Of a DNA stretch of 64,000 bases, positions 57,923 to 64,000 are shown one piece after another. The translations under genes were made by a program, and so were the position numbers. The first letter of the stretch is position 1, and each line of letters begins with the position of its first letter. Location of the stretch: positions 64,301 through 128,300 of the forward strand of contig JAFTSA010000001.1 of NCBI GenBank assembly GCA_017461985.1. Direction: 5' to 3'. The notes under the pieces were generated by a model, which had not been told where the DNA came from, ran no database searches, and saw only the letters and a list, made by a program, of their open reading frames with translations. Source of the DNA: Clostridia bacterium. Its GTDB lineage: Bacteria; Bacillota; Clostridia; Christensenellales; CAG-917.

Positions 57923-57981
57923 CCTCGCTTTTTCTTTGCATAAATGTGCCGAACTAGGCATAGCATATTGCGAGGTGAAAT

Positions 57982-58209
57982 ATGGAACAAACTGAAAGAA
58001 TTGAAGCAATCGTCACTGAAAATGAATTTGTTGAAAACCGCGTCCAAGAAAAGAAAAAGAGATCCCTTAAAGACAAGGGCATTGACCTTCTTGACATAGC
58101 CATCGTGCCTGTTGCAGTTGGTGTGTTTGTATCCCTTGGATTTTTGTTTGCAGGGCTGTTTGGAGCAATGGGTGGAAACGTGGTTTCTGCCATTGGAAGT
58201 ATGGTTTAA
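57982..58209 (+). CDS. Small membrane protein between minE and spoIVFB
   Basis: A protein of 75 residues. A charged N-terminal half (E-T-E-R-I-E-A-I-V-T-E-N, then K-K-K-R-S-L-K-D-K) is followed by one long hydrophobic segment (about residues 40-70, VPVAVGVFVSLGFLFAGLFG) probably crossing the membrane. It stands where spoIVFA is found in Bacillus, but it is far smaller than SpoIVFA and lacks a LytM domain; no family recognised. A GAGGT site precedes the ATG. Fifteen bases from spoIVFB, so it may act with that protease (inference from position). Confidence 0.65.
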   Translation: MEQTERIEAIVTENEFVENRVQEKKKRSLKDKGIDLLDIAIVPVAVGVFVSLGFLFAGLFGAMGGNVVSAIGSMV

Positions 58210-58224
58210 CCGAGCATCTAACCT

Positions 58225-59049
58225 ATGAAAATCAAAATTCACCCACTTTTTTGGGTGCTGGTTGCCATCACCATAATTTTTGGTGACGGCATAAGTTTAT
58301 TGTGGACTTTTCTTGCTGTTTTTTGTCACGAAACAGGGCACATTTTGGTGGCTCGCACAAGGGGCTATCTTATGAAGAGCATGGTGCTTATGCCTTACGG
58401 CGCAGTGATGAGCGGGAGGGAGAGTTTTGACGACACGTCAAGTGTGCTTATAGGCTTGGCAGGGCCAGTCACCAACTTGATTTTGGCACTTGTCACCCTT
58501 GGTGTATGGTGGATTTTCCCCTCTTGTTATCTAGTCACAAGACCATTTTTTCACGCCAACTTATCCTTGGCGTTTTTCAACTTGCTTCCTGCATCTCCCT
58601 TGGACGGCGCAAGGGTGATGATGGGGCTTTCAAAAAACAAACTTAGGGCACTTAGAGGACTGAAAATCGTGGGGATTGTCATAAGCATTTTGTTTTTGTG
58701 CTTGTTTATTTTGTCCTGTTTTTATGGTGTGAATTTCTCACTGGTGACAGTCAGCATTTTTCTATTTTACGGCGCGGTCATGGACAACTCCGCCGAGCAC
58801 TACGTCAGTGTGTTTTCACCCGTGTCAAAGGATTATGATTTGGGGGTGGAAAGACGGCACGTTGTGGTGTCAAAGGATATGCCTCTTCAACGGCTTTTGC
58901 GCTTTACTGGGCGGAATAATCTTGTCACTTTTGAGGTCTTGGACACGGACGTACGCTTTGACGAAGGGGAGTTGAAGGATATGGCACTCACCCACAAATT
59001 GTCCACTCCCGTGGGGGAAATACTCTTTCAAAAGGACAAGAGAAAATGA
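58225..59049 (+). CDS. spoIVFB: SpoIVFB-like M50 intramembrane metalloprotease
   Basis: A protein of 274 residues. Zinc motif H-E-T-G-H in the second helix (FLAVFCHETGHILVAR) and the second motif NLLPASPLDGARV with Asp as the third ligand. About six helices, then a C-terminal cytosolic CBS-like domain (about 195-270). In Bacillus SpoIVFB cleaves pro-sigma-K during sporulation. No membrane partner SpoIVFA or BofA is recognised here. Preceded by the small membrane protein and followed by the ROK kinase gene after a 105-base gap. Confidence 0.93.
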   Translation: MKIKIHPLFWVLVAITIIFGDGISLLWTFLAVFCHETGHILVARTRGYLMKSMVLMPYGAVMSGRESFDDTSSVLIGLAGPVTNLILALVTLGVWWIFPSCYLVTRPFFHANLSLAFFNLLPASPLDGARVMMGLSKNKLRALRGLKIVGIVISILFLCLFILSCFYGVNFSLVTVSIFLFYGAVMDNSAEHYVSVFSPVSKDYDLGVERRHVVVSKDMPLQRLLRFTGRNNLVTFEVLDTDVRFDEGELKDMALTHKLSTPVGEILFQKDKRK

Positions 59050-59154
59050 GAGAAGTTATAAAGCAGTGCCTGCTTTATAAATAAAATATAGAAAACATTG
59101 CATTTTCACCGATTGTATGCTAAAATTTAAAAAAACTCAAAGCACGGAGGAGTT

Positions 59155-60102
59155 ATGTATTACGTAGGAATAGACGTCGGCGGAATGAGTATAAAGGCCG
59201 GCATCATTGACGAAAACGGCAACATTTTGAGACAACAATTCATCGTCACAGTCCCCGACAAACCATCCGATGAAATAGTGGAAGAGATTGCAGTGCTCAT
59301 TGAAGACATAGTCAAAGAGCACGGACTTACACTTGGTGACCTTAGCGGTATCGGTATGGGTTTCCCCGGCTCAGTGTGGGACCAAAAGGGTGAAATCGTG
59401 TATTGTTGCAACATCAACCTTGTCAAAGTGCCTGTGGTGAAAATGCTCACTGCACGCCTTGGCGTGAAGAATATCAAAATCAGCAACGACGCAAATTGCG
59501 CCGCCCTTGCAGAAACCAGATTTGGTGCAGGTATGGGTGCAGAAAACAGCGTCATGATAACCCTTGGCACAGGCCTTGGCACAGGCATTGTTGTGGATGG
59601 CAAATTGCTCACCGGCAATCGAAGTGCAGGTGCAGAAGGCGGACACATGCAAATCAACTTTGGTGGCCCTACATGTGGCTGTGGAAAGAAAGGCCACTAC
59701 GAAGCATACGCATCAGCAACCGCCCTCATTGAGCAAACAAAACAAGCCATGGCAAAGCACCCCGAAAGCCTTCTTCACGAAGTGGCAAAAATTTACGGAA
59801 TCAACGGAAAAACGGTGTTTATCGCTGCAAAACAAGGTGATAAAGTGGCAGTTGCGACACTCAACAGATATATCAAGTATATCGGCATAGGTCTTGTCAA
59901 CTTTGCAAATCTCTTCTATCCTGAGGTCATCATCATCGGTGGTGGCGTGTCAAGACAAGGTGACGTTTTGGTCAAACCCTTGCAACGCTACGTGTCAAGA
60001 AACGTGTACGGATCAAAGTATAATCCCAAGATTAAAGTGGTGGCTGCAACCCTCGGCAATGAGGCTGGAATCATCGGTGCAGCCTGCCTTGCAATGAACT
60101 GA
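59155..60102 (+). CDS. ROK-family glucokinase-like sugar kinase
   Basis: A protein of 315 residues. N-terminal phosphate loop VGIDVGGMSIKAGII, then LGTGLGTGIVVDGKLL, the ROK signature with G-A-E-G-G-H-M-Q-I, and a zinc site GPTCGCGKKGHYEAYAS with the CxCGxxGH pattern. It is probably glucokinase or a related hexose kinase feeding glycolysis. CGGAGGAG precedes the ATG. An upstream AT-rich region could hold its own promoter. Its TGA overlaps by one base the start region of the radical SAM gene. Confidence 0.92.
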   Translation: MYYVGIDVGGMSIKAGIIDENGNILRQQFIVTVPDKPSDEIVEEIAVLIEDIVKEHGLTLGDLSGIGMGFPGSVWDQKGEIVYCCNINLVKVPVVKMLTARLGVKNIKISNDANCAALAETRFGAGMGAENSVMITLGTGLGTGIVVDGKLLTGNRSAGAEGGHMQINFGGPTCGCGKKGHYEAYASATALIEQTKQAMAKHPESLLHEVAKIYGINGKTVFIAAKQGDKVAVATLNRYIKYIGIGLVNFANLFYPEVIIIGGGVSRQGDVLVKPLQRYVSRNVYGSKYNPKIKVVAATLGNEAGIIGAACLAMN

Positions 60103-60103
60103 T

Positions 60104-61870
60104 ATGAATGAATACAAAAAGAAAATTGACGAGATTTTGCTCTCGGTGGAGAAGCCTGCAAGATACGTAGGCGGTGAGTGGAACACTCCCGATATGACAA
60201 AGCCCCACCGAGCAAAATTCTGTTTTTGCTTCCCTGACGTCTATGAGATTGGCATGAGCAATCTTGGCCTGCAAATCCTCTACGACGTCATCAATTCTCA
60301 CCCCGATTTCATCGCAGAGAGATGCTATGCACCCTGGCCTGATATGGGGGCAAAACTGAGAGAAAACAACCTGCCTCTCTTATCCCTTGAAACAGCCACG
60401 CCCTTGAAAGACTTTGACGTGGTTGGTTTTTCAGTGCAGTTTGAACTTTTGTACTCAAACTTCCTCTATATGTTGGATTTGGCAAACATACCTTTCTATG
60501 CAAAGGACAGAGGGGAGGAATATCCCATCATCTGTGCAGGCGGACCTTGTGCAGTCAACCCCGAGCCTTTTGCACCTTTCTGCGACTGTGTGCTCATTGG
60601 TGAAGGCGAAGAAATGGACCTTGCACTTTTAAAACTGGTTGCAGACGGAAAAGAGAAGGGTTGGACTAAAGCACAAATCCTTGAAAAGGCAAAAGAGATT
60701 GAGGGCGTCTACGTCCCCTCAATGCTTGGTGAAGGTGAAAAGGTTGTGAAGGCCGTTGTCAAGGACTTTGAAAACGCACCCTATCCCACAAAACCTCTTG
60801 TGCCCAACATTGAAATCGTCCACGACAGAGCCACCCTTGAACTGTATCGTGGTTGTGCCAGTGGTTGCAGATTTTGTCAAGCAGGATATTATTATCGTCC
60901 TATCCGTGAGCGTAGCCCTGAAAAGTGCGCAGAGTACGGCAAAAAGATGATTGACTCAACTGGCTTTGGCGAAATTTCGCTTTGCTCACTTTCAACCAGT
61001 GACTACACAGGTCTTATGGACCTTGAAAAAGAGCTTCGTCCTTTCATTGAAGAGAAGAAGATAACTTTCGCCCTTCCTAGCCTTAGACTTTCAAGTTTTA
61101 CAAAGGAAATGGCTCAGTCTTCAAGAAAGAGCTCATTGACCTTTGCTCCTGAAGCAGGCACACAACGTCTACGCAATGTCATCAACAAAAACGTGACAGA
61201 CGAAGAGATTGACAATATCGGCAGAGCCTTTGAGGCAGGATATGACAGTGTCAAACTCTACTTTATGCTTGGTCTTCCCACCGAAACCGATGAGGATATA
61301 CTTGGCATTGCAGAAATTTGCAGAAGACTGAAAAAGTTGTATTTTGAAATCCGTCACAAGAAGAATTTGAATATATCCGTGTCCTGTGCGGTGTTTATCC
61401 CCAAACCCAGCACTCCCTTCCAATGGGAAGAGCAAATTTCCCTTGACGAAATGCTCCGCAGACAATCCTTGCTCCGCAAAGCACTTCGTGAAATCAAGGG
61501 CGTGTCCTTCAGTTGGCACGGCGCAGAAACATCTGTCCTTGAAGTGGCGCTTGCAAGAGGTGACAAACGTCTTGCTCCCGTCATCGTCCGTGCATACGAA
61601 CTGGGCGCAATGTTTGACAGTTGGACTGAATATTTCAACTGGGATATTTGGGTGCAAGCCTTTAAGGATTGCGGAGTTGATATGCAAGACTACGTGGGAG
61701 AAATCTCTGAGGACAAGGTTTTGCCTTGGGATTTCATCGACATCGGCGTCAGCAAAAAATATCTCCTTGGCCAAAGACATTTGGCATATCAAGGAATCAC
61801 CACAAAAAATTGCAGAGAAGGTTGCAACGGCTGTGGCGCAAATAAACTTGGCAGGTGCACGATTACATGA
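60104..61870 (+). CDS. TIGR03960-type B12-binding-like radical SAM protein
   Basis: A protein of 588 residues. The N-terminal half resembles a cobalamin-binding domain, with F-P-D-V-Y-E-I-G-M-S-N-L. The radical SAM cluster is YRGCASGCRFCQAGYY (CxxxCxxC), followed by a TIM-barrel part with VKLYFMLGLPTETDED. The C-terminal end has the CREGCNGCGANKLG cysteines. This family is regularly paired with a TIGR03936/DUF2344 gene and the rng-rplU genes in Clostridia, as here. The function is unproven; a tRNA/rRNA-linked modification is suspected from context. Two bases separate it from the ROK gene. Confidence 0.93.
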   Translation: MNEYKKKIDEILLSVEKPARYVGGEWNTPDMTKPHRAKFCFCFPDVYEIGMSNLGLQILYDVINSHPDFIAERCYAPWPDMGAKLRENNLPLLSLETATPLKDFDVVGFSVQFELLYSNFLYMLDLANIPFYAKDRGEEYPIICAGGPCAVNPEPFAPFCDCVLIGEGEEMDLALLKLVADGKEKGWTKAQILEKAKEIEGVYVPSMLGEGEKVVKAVVKDFENAPYPTKPLVPNIEIVHDRATLELYRGCASGCRFCQAGYYYRPIRERSPEKCAEYGKKMIDSTGFGEISLCSLSTSDYTGLMDLEKELRPFIEEKKITFALPSLRLSSFTKEMAQSSRKSSLTFAPEAGTQRLRNVINKNVTDEEIDNIGRAFEAGYDSVKLYFMLGLPTETDEDILGIAEICRRLKKLYFEIRHKKNLNISVSCAVFIPKPSTPFQWEEQISLDEMLRRQSLLRKALREIKGVSFSWHGAETSVLEVALARGDKRLAPVIVRAYELGAMFDSWTEYFNWDIWVQAFKDCGVDMQDYVGEISEDKVLPWDFIDIGVSKKYLLGQRHLAYQGITTKNCREGCNGCGANKLGRCTIT

Positions 61871-62502
61871 TAGTGCTGAAATACGTAAAAACTTTGGATG
61901 CAAGATTCATCTCACATATCGACCTTCTCAAACATATGTCGAGGATTTTGCGTAGAGCGGTTGTGCCCGTCAAACACTCACAAGGATTCAACCCCCATGC
62001 ACTTATTTTCTTTTCACCTCCTACCGTCCTTGGTGTCAACTCCTATGCAGAGTACGTTGCCATTGACACGGATATGAAAGGGGAGGAGGTTTTCACCCGC
62101 TACAACAACTCTGTGCCCGAAGGACTGAAAGCAATAGAGTGGTTTGAGTGCGCCAAAAATCCCAACATACAAGGAAAGAGCGTGTCCGCAGACTACGTCT
62201 TTGACGTGGACTATTTTGACGTTGATTTAAGTGATGGTCTCACCGTCACCTACAAGAAGAAAGAGGACTTTGTGACTGAGGACATAAGTGGCAAGATTTG
62301 TGGCACTTTCAACGCGGACGGCCGTCTTGGTGTACGCCTTGCATCAGGCAACAACAACCTTAGAGCAGATAGACTTGCCACCGCCCTCAACGAGAAGTAT
62401 GGCAAGGACATCAAAGTGACAACCATAGCAAAACTGTGTCAATACGTTTTGGTGGACGGAGTGGAAAAATCCGTTGATGAATATTTGAGGGAAACCCCAT
62501 GA
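61867..62502 (+). CDS. TIGR03936 family (DUF2344) radical-SAM-linked protein
   Basis: A protein of 211 residues, cytosolic. Family pattern: FISHIDLLKHMSRILRRAVV and P-V-K-H-S-Q-G-F-N-P-H at the N-terminus, and a C-terminal ALNEKYGKDIKVTTIAK segment. The start at 61867 overlaps the radical SAM stop as ATGA; the longer GTG frame is rejected. It is thought to work with the radical SAM partner, with which it is fused in other genomes. Its stop overlaps the start of rng. Confidence 0.92.
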   Translation: MIVLKYVKTLDARFISHIDLLKHMSRILRRAVVPVKHSQGFNPHALIFFSPPTVLGVNSYAEYVAIDTDMKGEEVFTRYNNSVPEGLKAIEWFECAKNPNIQGKSVSADYVFDVDYFDVDLSDGLTVTYKKKEDFVTEDISGKICGTFNADGRLGVRLASGNNNLRADRLATALNEKYGKDIKVTTIAKLCQYVLVDGVEKSVDEYLRETP

Positions 62503-63965
62503 AAAAACTCTTGATTGACTATACGCCGGGCATTGTGCGCGTTGCTCTCGTTGACGGAAAAAACCTTGAGGAATTTTCTGTTGAATATCCGTCAAGAATG
62601 GATATTGTAGGCAACGTCTACAAAGGCAAGGTGGAAAATGTCCTTTCAGGAATGAAAGCCGCTTTTGTCAATATTGGTCTTGACAGAAACGGCTTTTTGC
62701 ACGTAGGAGAATCCTTGGTCGATGCAGGCAGACTGAATGAAAATCGCGAGCCTGCACCCTTCAACGTAAGCCCCGGTGACGTCATCATGTGTCAAGTGGT
62801 GAAGGACCAATTTGGCACAAAAGGCCCTCGTCTTACCACCGAGATTTCTTTGCCCGGCTACTTCCTCGTTTTGCTCCCGGGCACCAACTTCGTCGGGGTG
62901 TCAAGAAAGATTTCAAAGGGTGAAAGACGAGATTATCTTGAAGCCCTTGCAAAATCGGTTTGTCCACCGAATACGGGGTTTATCATACGTTCTGCAGCAG
63001 ATAAAGCCTCTGATGATGAAATTAAAGAGGAAATGAAGTCCTTGGTGGAACTGTGGGAAAAGGTGCTGAAAACATATCGCGCATCATCTCCTCAAACCCT
63101 TGTTTTCCAAGAGGCGGAACTTCTTGAAAGAGCAATCCGTGATACACTTTCTGACGGCATTGACAAAATCATAGTCAACGAGCCCGCCCTTGTGAAATTC
63201 CTTGAAAACAAGGTGGGAGATGCCAAAGTTGAGGTGTACGAGGGGGACAGAAATATCTTCCGCAACTACGGTGTTGACGGACAAATCAACAAACTGTTTG
63301 AAAGAAAGGTCAACCTGAAAAGCGGTGGCTATCTCATCATTGACAAGACAGAAGCCCTCACCGTCATTGACGTCAACACAGGCAAGTTTGTAGGGGGCAA
63401 GGACCTTGAAGACACGGTGTATCAAACCAACCTTGAAGGGGCAGAGGAAATTGCAAGGCAACTGCGATTGAGAAACATCGGTGGCATTGTGGTCATCGAC
63501 TTCATAGACATGACTGACAAGGCCCACAGCAAGGAAGTGGTTGAGGCCCTCAAAGAGCATTTGAAGAAGGACCACAAGCGCACCTCCTCAGTTGAAATGA
63601 CCTCTCTTGGACTTGTGGAGTTGACCAGAAAAAAGACCTCGTTGCCCATTGAGGAATTTATGCTTGACAGATGCACTCACTGCCTTGACGGCCACGACGT
63701 ATCCAGCGTGCAAGCCCTTTTGATGATGAGGGGTGACCTCATTGAAACAGTGGTGAGAAACAAGTGGGACAAGGTGCAAGTGCGCCTCAATCCCGACCTT
63801 GTTGAAGCTTTCCACGACGTGGACGTTTTGTCAAAGGACAAGGCTGGCGTGCTGAAAGACAAAAAGGTGTATTTATTGGCGGACAATTCTACTCATAGAA
63901 TTGACTACGAAATTGAAAAGATAGAAGATGAAAAGCAGGTGAGCAAAAAGGCAATTTTGCTATAA
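62499..63965 (+). CDS. rng: Ribonuclease E/G family protein
   Basis: A protein of 488 residues. N-terminal S1 domain (NVYKGKVENVLSGMKAAFVN, G-F-L-H-V-G-E), RNase-H-like and DNase-I-like parts with the Mg2+ Asp residues in LTVIDVNTGKF and VVIDFIDMTD, and the zinc-link CTHCLDGHD, a variant of the usual CPxCxGxG. RNase G-like endonuclease for rRNA and mRNA maturation. Its stop is 38 bases before the window end; rplU probably follows (known gene order). Start overlaps the previous stop. Confidence 0.94.
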   Translation: MKKLLIDYTPGIVRVALVDGKNLEEFSVEYPSRMDIVGNVYKGKVENVLSGMKAAFVNIGLDRNGFLHVGESLVDAGRLNENREPAPFNVSPGDVIMCQVVKDQFGTKGPRLTTEISLPGYFLVLLPGTNFVGVSRKISKGERRDYLEALAKSVCPPNTGFIIRSAADKASDDEIKEEMKSLVELWEKVLKTYRASSPQTLVFQEAELLERAIRDTLSDGIDKIIVNEPALVKFLENKVGDAKVEVYEGDRNIFRNYGVDGQINKLFERKVNLKSGGYLIIDKTEALTVIDVNTGKFVGGKDLEDTVYQTNLEGAEEIARQLRLRNIGGIVVIDFIDMTDKAHSKEVVEALKEHLKKDHKRTSSVEMTSLGLVELTRKKTSLPIEEFMLDRCTHCLDGHDVSSVQALLMMRGDLIETVVRNKWDKVQVRLNPDLVEAFHDVDVLSKDKAGVLKDKKVYLLADNSTHRIDYEIEKIEDEKQVSKKAILL

Positions 63966-64000
63966 GCTGAAAATAGGGGCTAAAAAATAAAAACTATTGC

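Overview
The window reads as a stretch of chromosome from an anaerobic Bacillota, probably an uncultured gut Clostridia. The support is a tmk-holB-ricT block, a mreB-minD-minE-spoIVFB-rng block, a six-gene Rnf complex, a 2[4Fe-4S] ferredoxin, homologues of SpoVG, SpoVB, SpoIVFB and a SpoIIQ-like peptidase, a VanW/G5 protein, and several lipoproteins with the lipobox cysteine near residue 24. UGA is an ordinary stop here (tmk, rnfD, minD, minE, the ROK kinase and others end on it). The order-level placement (Christensenellales-like) is only an impression.

Layout. 1-4 kb: the end of a VanW/G5 protein, an acyltransferase, a phosphosugar mutase and an alpha/beta hydrolase. 4.1-5.0 kb: an AT-rich lipoprotein/XRE-regulator pair, divergent around two dyad operators and bracketed by two near-identical terminators. 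5.0-7.5 kb: ricT, holB and tmk on the minus strand. 7.5-9 kb: a GH5-type glucanase lipoprotein broken by an in-frame TGA. 9.1-15 kb: leuS, serS, an M28 peptidase and an orphan gene. 15.1-18.6 kb: two membrane proteins and a paired chromate-type transporter. 18.6-23.8 kb: a hydrolase, a small ferredoxin, a hairpin-rich intergenic region, DegV, a ZIP transporter, DUF2804 and a zinc-ribbon membrane protein. 23.9-28.4 kb: tRNA-Gln(CUG), proS, a DUF262/DUF1524 GmrSD-like defence gene, and tRNA-Pro(CGG) with a three-armed structure in its trailer. 28.5-31.2 kb: PEP carboxykinase and a HAD phosphatase. 31.3-36.2 kb: a cell-surface signalling block with a repeat-rich lipoprotein, an anti-sigma-like protein, an ECF sigma factor, a newly noticed 58-codon ORF and an M23 peptidase. 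36.3-42.6 kb: an acyl-CoA synthetase-like enzyme, spoVG, a MurC-like ligase with an insertion, DUF4363/DUF421 and a SpoVB-like flippase. 42.7-48.3 kb: a 1480-residue repeat lipoprotein and two half-size TauE/SafE proteins. 48.4-53.6 kb: rnfCDGEAB. 53.8-64 kb: ppx, maf, mreB, minD, minE, a small membrane protein, spoIVFB, a ROK kinase, the two-gene radical-SAM module and rng.

How the genes connect. Rnf, the ferredoxin and PckA suggest ferredoxin-based anaerobic energy metabolism. The same palindromic element lies in front of pckA and in the rnf leader, which hints at a common regulator. Three genes (the 18.6 kb hydrolase, the ECF sigma factor and the acyl-CoA synthetase) have sigma-A-like promoters whose -10 box ends only 6-7 bases before the start codon, so leaderless mRNAs are likely. 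The points most worth following are the sigma-factor locus with a dyad holding a start codon in each arm, the shared pckA/rnf operator, the cloverleaf-like element beside tRNA-Pro, the terminator-bracketed XRE/lipoprotein cassette and the nonsense codon in the GH5 gene.
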